Notes under the pieces: model-generated | What the model saw: only the letters and a program-made list of their open reading frames with translations | Database searches by the model: none | Told to the model about the DNA's origin: nothing | In this document: positions 1 to 7,603 of the stretch, piece by piece | Position numbering within the stretch: the first letter of the stretch is position 1 | How the letters are laid out: each line of letters opens with the position of its first letter | Source of the DNA: Nocardioides sp. cx-173 | GTDB lineage: Bacteria; Actinomycetota; Actinomycetes; Propionibacteriales; Nocardioidaceae | Assembly (NCBI RefSeq): GCF_021117365.1 | Contig: NZ_CP088262.1 | Span: forward strand, 3,784,501-3,848,500 | Direction: 5' to 3' | DNA: 64,000 bases | Position numbers and translations under genes: made by a program

Positions 1-217
1 CAACCCGAGCGAGGCGCAGGCGCTTATCCCCGACGCCATCCTCGAGGCCGCGCGCGACGGCAGGTCTGTGGCCGAGTGCATTGAGCTGGGCGAACAGGTC
101 GTCTCCGAGCGCGGGAGCATGCCCGGCGTGCGGATTCGGCTAGCTCTGCTGCAGGTCGAGGCGACCTTCGTCGACGGCAGCAAGCTCGTCTGCTGCCACG
201 ATCCCGTGGCGGCGTGA
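1..217 (+). CDS. ureA: Urease gamma subunit, C-terminal part (cut by window edge)
   Basis: The first 71 codons (frame from base 2) match the C-terminal two thirds of UreA, the small subunit of nickel urease, which hydrolyses urea to ammonia and carbamate in the cytoplasm. Recognisable family blocks are ILEAARDGRSVAE, LLQVEATFVDGSKLV and the terminal HDP. The gene lies 5' of cbiX-like and ureF genes and its TGA overlaps the next GTG (GTGA). In the usual order ureB and ureC follow ureA; here they do not, so they must lie upstream or be absent. The start is outside the window. Confidence 0.85.
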   Translation, partial: NPSEAQALIPDAILEAARDGRSVAECIELGEQVVSERGSMPGVRIRLALLQVEATFVDGSKLVCCHDPVAA

Positions 218-1158
218 CCATGCTCCCCCCGGGAGGACAGCACGCGACGACCACGATCCTCGTGGGCGGCCATGAGAGCGCCAATGGGGCCGACCTCCTA
301 CCGCTCCTGAAGACACTGCCCTCCGCGCTCGTGAGCCGGCCGGGTCGAGCGCTGCACGACGCCGTCGTGACGGAGCTCGCCGCGGGCGGCTCCGTGGTGG
401 CCGTCCTCCCGATGACGTGGGGGCGAGACCCGGGCATGGTGGCGGACACGGCGAAGACCCTGAGATGGCTTGCCGGTGGGGCGGGGGCCGGCCGGCTGAC
501 GCTCTGTGCCGACTTCGGCACCCAGGATCATCTCGTCGCCTGGCTGCGACGGGCCGCCATCGAGACCGCGCGCGATCGCCCAGGAGCAGGACTGCTGCTC
601 GCCGCCGCGGCCGCCAACCCGTTCGACGACGCGGACCTGCACCGTGTCGCTCACCTCGTGCGGGCCCACGGTGCCGGCGTGCCGGTGGAGCCCGCCTGCC
701 TGAGCGACGCCGCCGACCTCGCCTCTGCCGTACAACGGGCACGACTGCTCGGCAGCGACGAGGTCATCGTGGTACCGGCCGGCTTCGCGCAGTCCGCACC
801 ACCCACTGCTCTGCCCGCCGAGCGTGTGTCCTTCTTCGGGCCTCTGCTGTCCCCCCAGTCGATCGTCGACGTCGTGCGGCGCCGTACGCGCGAGGCGCGC
901 CACGACCTGACTCACGGTGACGACGGCATCGCGGCCGGGCTCCTCGCCGACCACGGGCACGGCTACGCCCACCCGCACGCGCGCGAAGGCGAGGTTGGCC
1001 ACGCCCATCCCCACCCCCAGGCTCCTCATTCCCACTCCCACCCCCCGACCGTCGCCGAGCCCGCGACCACTGGTCGCGCTGCGGCGGCCCGGGCCGAGCC
1101 GCGCCACCGCGAAGGTCGGGGCCCCTCCCCCACCGAGCACCTCTCCTCCCCCCACTGA
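214..1158 (+). CDS. CbiX/sirohydrochlorin-chelatase-like protein with His-rich tail, in urease operon
   Basis: 314 residues from a GTG that overlaps the ureA stop. The N-terminal ~235 residues resemble the CbiX chelatase fold: an ILVGGHES opening where class II chelatases have their metal-binding His, and a second lobe with EVIVVPAGF. Residues ~247-280 are very His-rich (HGHGYAHPHA, HAHPHP, HSHSHPP), typical of nickel-storing tails in UreE, HypB or UreG. Its place between ureA and ureF, with no ureE visible, suggests a nickel-handling accessory protein. No cobalamin or sirohaem gene is nearby. The fold is seen by similarity; the nickel role is inferred. Confidence 0.7.
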   Translation: MTMLPPGGQHATTTILVGGHESANGADLLPLLKTLPSALVSRPGRALHDAVVTELAAGGSVVAVLPMTWGRDPGMVADTAKTLRWLAGGAGAGRLTLCADFGTQDHLVAWLRRAAIETARDRPGAGLLLAAAAANPFDDADLHRVAHLVRAHGAGVPVEPACLSDAADLASAVQRARLLGSDEVIVVPAGFAQSAPPTALPAERVSFFGPLLSPQSIVDVVRRRTREARHDLTHGDDGIAAGLLADHGHGYAHPHAREGEVGHAHPHPQAPHSHSHPPTVAEPATTGRAAAARAEPRHREGRGPSPTEHLSSPH

Positions 1159-1202
1159 CCGAGGGCGGGTCACACGCGTGGCTCACGACGAAGGGACCAC
1201 TC

Positions 1203-1277
1203 ATGCCTGGCAGGCCCAAGTATCACCACCACGACGACGACAAACCAGCTCTTCTTCCTGGCCGGAGGTCTCGATGA
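1203..1277 (+). CDS. Small HHHDDD peptide, coupled to ureF
   Basis: A 24-codon ORF starts at ATG 1203, nine bases after a good Shine-Dalgarno (GAAGGGA), and its TGA overlaps the ureF ATG in an ATGA junction, as expected for a translated leader gene. The peptide contains HHHDDD near residue 8, a plausible divalent-metal ligand cluster, and ends in a basic run. I do not recognise a family. It could be a nickel-binding peptide, a translational coupler for ureF, or the remnant of a deleted urease gene. Confidence 0.4.
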   Translation: MPGRPKYHHHDDDKPALLPGRRSR

Positions 1278-1969
1278 CTACGACCCCCATCCCCGACCTG
1301 CTGCTCAGCCTGCAGCTCTCGGACTCCGCCTTCCCCAGCGGGTTCTCCACGATGTCGCACGGGCTGGAGGGCTATGCCCAGGCGCACGCCGTCGACCGGG
1401 GTGGGGTCGAGGGGCTTCTGAGGGGCCTCCTGCTCTACTCGCTGGGGCCGGGCGACGGCACGGCGCTCGCCCGCGCCCACGACGCGGTCCAGGCGGGCGA
1501 CTGGGCGCGGGTGTGCCTCATCGACCACACCCTGTTCGCCGCCAAGCTCAATGCTGAGATGCGCCGAGCCAGCGTCCGAAGCGGACACCAGCTCACCAAC
1601 GTGGCACTCGAGGCGATCGGGGGCGCCGGGCTAGGCGAGTGGCACCGGATGGTCACGGCGAAGGAGACGCCGGGCTGCCAGCCGGTCGCGACCGCCGTGG
1701 CCTACGCAGCTGCCGGCGTGCCGACCCGGCAGGCGGTCGCCTCCGACCTGTCTGCGTTCGCCGTCAGCTTCCTCGGTGCGGCGCTGCGGTTGCGGCTGCT
1801 CGACCACCGCGACGCACAGGTGGTGCTGCACGCCGTCGGCCCGACCATCGCCGAGGTGACCGAGGAGGCGGCCCGACGACCACTGGAGGACCTGGGCGGC
1901 TGTGTGCCGATGGCCGACGCGATGTCCGCCCAGCACGAACGGGCGGAGGCCCGGCTCTTCGCGAGCTGA
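1274..1969 (+). CDS. ureF: Urease accessory protein UreF
   Basis: 231 residues. UreF joins UreD and UreG in the pre-activation complex that loads nickel into apo-urease and acts as a gate for UreG GTPase activity. Family signatures are the N-terminal LLLSLQLSDSAFPSGFSTMSHGLE block and a helical body with a C-terminal DAMSAQHERAEARLF. The ATG at 1274 is chosen because it overlaps the stop of the upstream small ORF and follows GGAGG; a longer open frame upstream lacks similarity. Length and motifs look intact, but its partner UreG is broken just downstream. Confidence 0.9.
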   Translation: MTTTPIPDLLLSLQLSDSAFPSGFSTMSHGLEGYAQAHAVDRGGVEGLLRGLLLYSLGPGDGTALARAHDAVQAGDWARVCLIDHTLFAAKLNAEMRRASVRSGHQLTNVALEAIGGAGLGEWHRMVTAKETPGCQPVATAVAYAAAGVPTRQAVASDLSAFAVSFLGAALRLRLLDHRDAQVVLHAVGPTIAEVTEEAARRPLEDLGGCVPMADAMSAQHERAEARLFAS

Positions 1970-1992
1970 GGCACCGCCGACACGACCCTAAG

Positions 1993-2025
1993 ACGACCCA
2001 ACGACGACCCAACGACGACCCAACG
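1993..2025 (+). repeat. Three perfect copies of an 11-bp tandem repeat
   Basis: ACGACCCAACG occurs three times head to tail between the ureF stop and the ureG start codon, followed by a partial fourth copy that runs into the ureG ribosome-binding region. The repeat is a candidate site of replication slippage next to a gene that has suffered a large deletion. Confidence 0.85.
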
Positions 2026-2041
2026 ACGACGAGGTGGATGA

Positions 2042-2242
2042 ATGAACGAGAACGTACTGCGCATCGGGATCGGCGGCCATGTATGTCCGAACGAACGCGG
2101 CGGTCACGGAGTCCGACGCGATCCCGGCCCGAGACGGCAAGCCGGTGATCCTCACCCACTACTCAGGAGCGAAGGCGTCGACGAGCTGCAGAACCTGCTG
2201 CTCAGCTCCTGGGCAGCGCGACCGAGGGCGCTGACCCGATGA
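2042..2242 (+). pseudogene. ureG: ureG remnant: large internal deletion and frameshifts
   Basis: UreG is the SIMIBI GTPase that drives nickel insertion into urease. Here the start MNENVLRIGIGG matches the UreG N-terminus up to just before the P-loop. The next bases (from 2080, a different frame) encode YVRT, then ESDAIPARDGKPVILTH, typical of the region near the UreG C-terminus. The last part (GVDELQNLLLSSW) is back in the first frame. About 150 codons, including Walker A, the metal-binding CPH motif and most of the GTPase core, are missing. The final TGA still forms an ATGA junction with ureD, showing this was a normal operon gene. An assembly collapse cannot be excluded. Confidence 0.8.
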
Positions 2243-3264
2243 CTCTCGCCACCGCCCGTGACACGACGGACACCACCCCCGTCCGGCTCCTCGATGGGCC
2301 CGAGCCACCGACGCGCGAGCCCCACTACGGCGGGCACCGTCTCGACCCCCGCTACTACGAGCCGGCGCGGGTGCCGCCGGAGGTGGCGCGCCACGCCGGC
2401 CCCCTGGACACGCTGCCCACCGGAAGCCCGGGCAAGGTCGGGCTGCTGGATCTCGAGTTCGCCCTGACCGGGCGCGCGACCGAGCTCGTCGGGCATTACC
2501 AGAAGTCGCCGCTCCAGATCATGCATCCCCACTACTACGACCCGGCGCGCCCCGACATGCCCTACACGTATCTGCTCTCGACCGGCGCAGGGGTCAGGCA
2601 GGGCGATCGCCTGCGCACGGATCTGACCTTCGGGGACGGCACCTCGGCCCACGTGACCGCGGCGTACACGAAGGTGCTGCCGATGGAGCAGGACTACGCA
2701 GTCGCCCAGACGAACATCGACCTGGGAGCCGACGCCTACGTGGAGTACCTGCCCGATCCGGTCATCGCCTTCGCCGAGGCTCGCTTCTACCAGCAGACAC
2801 GGGTCTCGGTGCCCTCCTCGGCCACGCTCGTCCTCGGCGAGACCTTCGTGGCGGGGCGGCTCGCACACGGCGAGCACCACGAGCACTCCGCGCTCGCCTC
2901 GGACTTCGATGTGTGCCGCCCCGACGGATCGGTCGTGGCTCTCGACCGGGTACGACTGACCCCGATCGCCGGCGCCACCGGCGGCCTGGCCGTGCTCGAC
3001 GACCACGACGTGCTGTCCATGCTCTACGTGCTCACCGAGCGCGCCGGAGCCGCCGAGATCGGGGATCTGCTGCACCGCGTCCTGAGCCCCTTCGCCGCGG
3101 ACGGCGTCGTCCTGGGCGTCAGCACGCTGCCGTGGGACGCCGGCGTCTGGGTGCGGCTGCTGGGCGACGACACGCAGACGATGGTGCAGGCCCTCACGAC
3201 GGCCTGGCAGGCCGTGCGGGCCCTGCTCACGGGCAGCAGTGCGCCGAGGATCCGCAAGAACTAA
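2239..3264 (+). CDS. ureD: Urease accessory protein UreD (UreH)
   Basis: 341 residues, a little longer than many UreD proteins because of an N-terminal extension of about 60 residues. UreD is the scaffold that binds apo-urease and recruits UreF and UreG. Recognisable parts are the beta-rich core with LLSTGAGVRQGDRLRTDLTFGDG, TAAYTKVLPM, YVEYLPDPVIAFAEARFYQ and LVLGETFVAGR. The ATG overlaps the degraded ureG stop (ATGA). The ORF is intact, so decay of the locus, if real, is recent. Confidence 0.88.
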   Translation: MTLATARDTTDTTPVRLLDGPEPPTREPHYGGHRLDPRYYEPARVPPEVARHAGPLDTLPTGSPGKVGLLDLEFALTGRATELVGHYQKSPLQIMHPHYYDPARPDMPYTYLLSTGAGVRQGDRLRTDLTFGDGTSAHVTAAYTKVLPMEQDYAVAQTNIDLGADAYVEYLPDPVIAFAEARFYQQTRVSVPSSATLVLGETFVAGRLAHGEHHEHSALASDFDVCRPDGSVVALDRVRLTPIAGATGGLAVLDDHDVLSMLYVLTERAGAAEIGDLLHRVLSPFAADGVVLGVSTLPWDAGVWVRLLGDDTQTMVQALTTAWQAVRALLTGSSAPRIRKN

Positions 3265-3281
3265 CCGCCAGGAGCTGAGCC

Positions 3282-3600
3282 ATGTCGACGACCCACGCCG
3301 CGGCCCCGCCGAACAGCTGGCTGCCCGTCGCCGCCCCGCTTCCCCGAGGCCCCCAGGACCTGGAGATCGGCATGCACGGGTTCGAGGGTGCGCTCTCCGG
3401 GGCCGGCGCGTTCACCGCGCTCGGCGACCAGGGCCGGTCCTCCCTCGCCACCGTGGCGGATGGCCTCGCCTGCGCCCGGGCTCCATCAGCACGACACGTG
3501 GCCCTACATCCTGACGACGTGGGTGCTGCTCGTCGTGGCGGCTTACGTGCCTTCCCTGAGGCGGCCGTGAGTCCGGGTCACGCCCCGAAGGGACCGGGCC
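3282..3600 (+). pseudogene. Degraded ORF ending in a membrane helix, possible permease remnant
   Basis: An ATG at 3282 with GGAGC upstream opens a frame of 108 codons without a family I recognise. In another frame the stretch 3495-3570 reads TWPYILTTWVLLVVAAYVPS then LRRP and a stop, a typical last transmembrane helix. The two frames together look like the start and end of a membrane protein with its middle removed and a frameshift. Next to a urease locus a nickel or urea transporter permease is the natural guess, but that is inference only. Confidence 0.4.
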
Positions 3601-3603
3601 CGT

Positions 3604-3760
3604 GCTGACCTGCAGCTGGAGCGCGAGGCGGTCCGGGTGCGGGGTCGTCGTACCCCCCTGCTCCAGCTCGACGACCTCACGGTGGCGAGCGGCGAGCGCG
3701 TGCTGCTGGCGGCGGCCCCGGGCCGAGGGCACCCGGCTCTCGCGGTGGTGCTGACCGGTC
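3604..3760 (+). pseudogene. Remnant of an ABC-transporter ATPase N-terminus
   Basis: In one frame this stretch encodes LLQLDDLTVASGERVLLAA followed by PGRGHPALAVVLTG, resembling the first beta-strands and P-loop region of an ABC ATPase, but the Walker A lysine is missing and the similarity stops where the convergent pucR stop codon begins. No clear start codon is present. It follows the membrane-helix remnant, so the pair may be a lost transporter of the urease locus. Confidence 0.4.
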
Positions 3761-5432
3761 ACTCCCCCGGCGTGCGGGACGAGGTCGCCGGCGGCAGCAG
3801 CCGCAGCTGCAGCAGCGCCCCGAAGCGGACGTCGGGCTCGGAGAGGTCCATCTCGCCGACCTCCATGAGCCGGCGCAGCCGGTAGCGGAAGGTGTTGGGG
3901 TGCACGTAGAGCCGCTCGGCCGCCGCCACGACGTCGCCGAAGGCCTCCAGCCACGCCTGCAGGGTCTCCACGAGGCTGGCGTGATGCTGGGCGTCGTACG
4001 CCATCAGGCGCGCCAGCGCCCCCTCGGGCCGGTCACCGCGCGCCGCCACGAGGTCGCGCATCTCCAGCATCAGGGCCTCGACGTGGATGTCGCTCAGGCG
4101 CGCGACCCGGCGCCCGCCGCCGTCGCGCAGGACCCGCAAGGCGCGGTCGACGCTGGAGCGTGAGTGCGCCAGCTCGCCGACGTCGCCCGCGATCGGGCCG
4201 ATGCCGACGACAGCGTTGCGGCGGTCCCCCACGCGGTCCAGGAACTCCTGCGCGATGCGCGAGGCGCGCTCCTCGGCCCCATCGGCGCTTCCGGGGACCG
4301 GCACCAGCCCGTAGGCCACCCCACCGATCAGGGCGGCTGCCGACTTCGGGTGCACCGCACTGAGGTGCATGGCGAAGGCGTCGCTCAGCCGCTCCCGCTC
4401 ATGGGCGACCACCGCATCGCCGTCCGCGCCGTCCCCGACGTCGGAGCCGGTGACGGCGACGCCGAGCACCATCAGCGGCTGGGCTCCGAGGCCGAGGCGG
4501 TCGAGCGCCTCGCGCGCACCCGCCCCACCCTCCAGCGCCGAGCTGAGCAGGTCGGCGCGCAGCCGGCGCTGTACGTCGGCGCCGGCCCGGACCCGCAGCA
4601 GGTGCAGCGCGACGAGCTTGGCGGCATCGCACAGCGCCTCGGTGCGCTCGTCGCTCAACGGCCCGGGCACAGCGGCCCAGATGGAGCCGAGCACCTCGTC
4701 GCCGGCGCGCACCGCGACCGCGACCCGCGGCTGGGTGAAGGTGTTGCCCTCCATCGGGATCGGCGTGATGAAGACCGGCTTGTCGCTGCGGTGCAGGTCG
4801 CGGAAGACACCGCGCTCGGACAGGACCCGCGCGTAGCGCTCGGGGACCTGGCGGCCCAGGATCGTCTCGACGCGCGACGGGTCGGCCTCGTCCTGGCGAC
4901 CGGAGAAGGCCAGGACCCGAGAGCTGCGGTCCTCGATCGTGATGGGGGCGTCCAGCAGCGAGGAGATGGCGTTGGCCACGGCGAAGAGATCCCCCGAGGG
5001 GAGTCCGCCCATCGACTCCGGCTCGGCCACCCCGACGTCGCCCTCGGCCAGCAGCGAGCGGAGCATGGCCGCCAGGTGCGCCCACGGGGCGCCGCGACTG
5101 AGGCCGAGCAGGGTGACGCCCGACTCCTCGACCGCCGTACGGACCTCGGGGGTGACCTGCACCGGCCCCCGCAGCACCAGGCCGGCGGCCCCCTCCCGGC
5201 CCAGCGCGTGCAGCAGCGCCACGACCCGCTCCGGCTCGTCGACACCGACGCCGAGCACCAGCGCCCCCGCCGGCAGCAGTGGCATGTCCAGGGGGTCGTG
5301 GATCACCACGCCGCCGATCTCCTGGGTGCCCTCGGGATCACCGGCCACCAGGTCGAGCAGGGTCGCGCCGAGGTCGTCGAGGACACGTCCGAGGCTGGCG
5401 CGCGGGCGCAGGTTCACGGCGGGGATCACCAC
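3759..5432 (-). CDS. PucR-family transcriptional regulator
   Basis: 557 residues from GTG. It has the three parts of PucR proteins: an N-terminal purine-catabolism-type domain (about 10-130), a GGDEF-like/GAF-like middle (about 150-400) and a C-terminal helix-turn-helix (about 500-545) with the hallmark VVAAAERLYVHPNTFRYRLRRL. Members sense purine-pathway or other nitrogen metabolites. It is convergent with the urease remnants and downstream of the D-peptide operon on the same strand, separated from the latter by a palindromic element. Either could be its target; its own upstream region (5433-5516) has no obvious operator. Confidence 0.88.
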   Translation of the reverse strand: MVIPAVNLRPRASLGRVLDDLGATLLDLVAGDPEGTQEIGGVVIHDPLDMPLLPAGALVLGVGVDEPERVVALLHALGREGAAGLVLRGPVQVTPEVRTAVEESGVTLLGLSRGAPWAHLAAMLRSLLAEGDVGVAEPESMGGLPSGDLFAVANAISSLLDAPITIEDRSSRVLAFSGRQDEADPSRVETILGRQVPERYARVLSERGVFRDLHRSDKPVFITPIPMEGNTFTQPRVAVAVRAGDEVLGSIWAAVPGPLSDERTEALCDAAKLVALHLLRVRAGADVQRRLRADLLSSALEGGAGAREALDRLGLGAQPLMVLGVAVTGSDVGDGADGDAVVAHERERLSDAFAMHLSAVHPKSAAALIGGVAYGLVPVPGSADGAEERASRIAQEFLDRVGDRRNAVVGIGPIAGDVGELAHSRSSVDRALRVLRDGGGRRVARLSDIHVEALMLEMRDLVAARGDRPEGALARLMAYDAQHHASLVETLQAWLEAFGDVVAAAERLYVHPNTFRYRLRRLMEVGEMDLSEPDVRFGALLQLRLLPPATSSRTPGE

Positions 5433-5516
5433 CCTGACGGTAGGAAGGTCTGGCTCACCCTACTCCGTCGCCGAGGACAAGATCTGCGCCCCGGTTTGGC
5501 CGCCTCCACCATCCGC

Positions 5517-5584
5517 CCGCTGACCCGTCAGAAACTTTCTGACGGGTCAGCGGGGAATCGCGTGAGTTGGTGACGGGTCAGCGG
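5517..5584 (-). repeat. Palindromic dispersed element, copy 1
   Basis: A perfect 18-bp inverted repeat, CCGCTGACCCGTCAGAAA (5517-5534) against 5536-5553 with one central base, is followed by a conserved ~18-nt spacer and a third half-site TGACGGGTCAGCGG (5571-5584). The same element, inverted, occurs at 22736-22800. Both copies lie directly after the 3' end of a gene and read the same way relative to it. It can act as a transcription terminator and resembles REP-type elements. Confidence 0.85.
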
Positions 5585-5588
5585 TGCC

Positions 5589-6695
5589 TCAGGCGGGGAG
5601 CCACTCGGTGTGGGTGGTGACGGCGGCGAGGGCGTCGGGGAGGGGGTCGACGCCGAGGCCGGGGCCGGTGGGGACCGGGAGGTGGCCGTCGACGAGGACG
5701 AACGGCTCAGTGACGTCGGTGGCGTAGTAGCGACCGGAGGCGGAGGTGTCGCCGGGCATGGTGAACCCGGGCAGGGCGGCGAGGGCGACGTTGGCCGCGC
5801 GTCCCAGGCCGGTCTCGAGCATTCCGCCGCACCACACGGGCACGCTGTGGGCCACGCACAGGTCGTGGATCCGCCGTGCCTCGAGGTAGCCGCCGACCCG
5901 CCCGGGCTTGATGTTGACCACCGAGCAGGCGCCGAGCCGGATCGCGGCCGCTGCCGTCCGTGCGGAGGTGATCGACTCGTCCAGGCAGACCGGGGTGGTG
6001 ATCAGCCGGGCGAGGTCCGCGTGACCGAAGAGATCGTCCTCGGGCAGCGGCTGCTCGATGAGGAGCAGGTCGAAGGGGTCGAGGCGCGCGAGGTGACGCG
6101 CGTCCGACAGGGTGTAGGCGGTGTTGGCGTCCACCTGGAGCAGCACGTCGTCGCCGAACCGCTCGCGTACGGCGCGCACCGGCTCGACGTCCCAGCCGGG
6201 CTCGATCTTCAGCTTGATCCGGACGTAGCCCTCGTCGAGGTAGCCGCCGACGGCGTCCAGCAGCTGACCGACGTCGTCCATGATGCCGACCGAGACGCCG
6301 CACGGCACCCGGTCGTGTACGGCGCCGAGCTCACGGGACAGCGGGCGTCCTTCCGCGCGCAGCTCGGCGTCGAGGACCCCCATCTCGAGCGCGGCCTTGG
6401 CCATGCGGTGCCCGTGGAAGGGCCCGAGGACCTGGGCGACCAGCGACGCGTCGAGCGGGCCGGCCGCGGCCAGCGCCGGCACCAGGAAGCGGCGCAGCGC
6501 GTCGGCGGCGCCCTCGATGTACTCCTCGGAGTACAGCGGCGAGGCCATCGCGACGCACTCGCCCCAGCCCTCGGACTCGTCGGTCACGACCCGCAGCAGC
6601 AGCAGGTCCCGGGTGGTCTGGGTGGAGAACGACGTGCGGAACGGCGACACCAGCGGCATCGACACCCAGCGCAGCTCGACGCCGGCCAGCTTCAT
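5589..6695 (-). CDS. N-acylamino acid racemase / o-succinylbenzoate synthase-family enzyme
   Basis: 368 residues, enolase superfamily. It carries the full catalytic set: KLK at 161-163 (K163), D189 in VDANTAY, E214 in EQPLPED, D239 in LDES and K263 in NIKPGRVGG. By recall the same positions and total length apply to the Amycolatopsis N-acylamino acid racemase. The family also includes MenC, but no menaquinone gene is near. The ATG at 6695 overlaps the stop of the GNAT gene (ATGA). Together with the GNAT and M20 genes upstream it fits N-succinylamino acid racemase in a D-to-L amino acid conversion route. The exact acyl group is inferred. Confidence 0.88.
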   Translation of the reverse strand: MKLAGVELRWVSMPLVSPFRTSFSTQTTRDLLLLRVVTDESEGWGECVAMASPLYSEEYIEGAADALRRFLVPALAAAGPLDASLVAQVLGPFHGHRMAKAALEMGVLDAELRAEGRPLSRELGAVHDRVPCGVSVGIMDDVGQLLDAVGGYLDEGYVRIKLKIEPGWDVEPVRAVRERFGDDVLLQVDANTAYTLSDARHLARLDPFDLLLIEQPLPEDDLFGHADLARLITTPVCLDESITSARTAAAAIRLGACSVVNIKPGRVGGYLEARRIHDLCVAHSVPVWCGGMLETGLGRAANVALAALPGFTMPGDTSASGRYYATDVTEPFVLVDGHLPVPTGPGLGVDPLPDALAAVTTHTEWLPA

Positions 6696-7603
6696 GAGGA
6701 GACTCCTTCGGAGGTACGGCGGACGACGTAGCCGCCCGTGCGGTCGAAGCCGGTGATGCGGGCGCCGTCGGCAGCCAGCTCGGTCAGTACGTCGCGGACC
6801 GCCCGCCGCCACTCCTGCGCGGCCCGGGGGTCGGTGCGGCGCAGGGCCTCCACGTCGGCGGGGACCGCGACCAGCGAGGTGGCGGCGTCGAGCCGGCCCC
6901 GCACGGGCAGGCCGTCGGGACCGACGCCCAGCGCGACGACGGCGTCGGGTCCGACGGCGGCCCGGGGGCCGTCGCCCGTCGCGGCGGCCTGGACGACGGT
7001 GGCGCGCAGCGGCCACCGCACCAACAGCCGGTCGGAGTCGTCGGCGCCGTTGAGGCGGTCGGGCATGGCGCCGTAGAAGTTCGGCAGGTACTCCACCGGC
7101 AGGGCGCCCAGCTTGACCAGGTTGAAGTGCGCGTTGCGGCTCACCAGCGGGTCGAAGGTCCACGCAATCTCGGACACGCCACGCAGCAGCGCCCACGAGC
7201 GCTGGTGCAGCTTGAGCGCGAAGCCCACGCTGCGGCCGGTCGCCGCCGACGACACGCCGGCGATGTGGCTGTGCAGCGCGTCCTCGGCCGGGGCGTGGAA
7301 GAAGCCCACGCAGGCGCCGACGAGTCGGCCGTCCTCGAACGCGCCCCCCACGTAGTTGCCGGCCTTGGTGAAGGCGCGCAGCAGCTCCAGGGTGACCGGC
7401 GGGTTGGCATCGCGTCCCCAGATCGTGGCGAACAGGCCCACCACCTCGCCCAGCTCGGCCAGGTCCACCACGTCCCGCACGGAGACCCCGGCGGTCAGCG
7501 CCGCGGCGTCCGCGGCCTGTACCGCGAGGTCGAGGTCGGGTGCCCGAGGGACAGTCACGTTGCTCACGCCACCCATGCTGGCCAGGTAATCCGGCCCCGT
7601 CAT
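6692..7603 (-). CDS. GNAT-family acyltransferase, probable D-amino acid N-succinyltransferase
   Basis: 303 residues from ATG 7603, which overlaps the M20 stop (ATGA); a second ATG at 7576 is possible. The middle shows an acetyl-CoA-fold acyltransferase: GNYVGGAFEDGRLVGACVGFFH, then SHIAGVSSAATGRSVGFALKLHQR, then WTFDPLVSRNAHFNLVKLGA. GNAT proteins of this type are encoded beside N-succinylamino acid racemases and succinylate D-amino acids in the Geobacillus pathway (Sakai and colleagues). Here it is sandwiched between the M20 hydrolase and the racemase with overlapping codons on both sides, which strongly supports that role. Confidence 0.75.
   Translation of the reverse strand: MTGPDYLASMGGVSNVTVPRAPDLDLAVQAADAAALTAGVSVRDVVDLAELGEVVGLFATIWGRDANPPVTLELLRAFTKAGNYVGGAFEDGRLVGACVGFFHAPAEDALHSHIAGVSSAATGRSVGFALKLHQRSWALLRGVSEIAWTFDPLVSRNAHFNLVKLGALPVEYLPNFYGAMPDRLNGADDSDRLLVRWPLRATVVQAAATGDGPRAAVGPDAVVALGVGPDGLPVRGRLDAATSLVAVPADVEALRRTDPRAAQEWRRAVRDVLTELAADGARITGFDRTGGYVVRRTSEGVSS

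Noticed and set aside
214..1158. Calling the CbiX-like protein a cobalamin or sirohaem enzyme
   Set aside because: No other cobalamin or sirohaem gene is near, and the His-rich tail and urease neighbours point elsewhere.
5589..6695. Calling the enolase-family enzyme MenC of menaquinone synthesis
   Set aside because: No other men gene is close, and the neighbours form an amino-acid salvage set.
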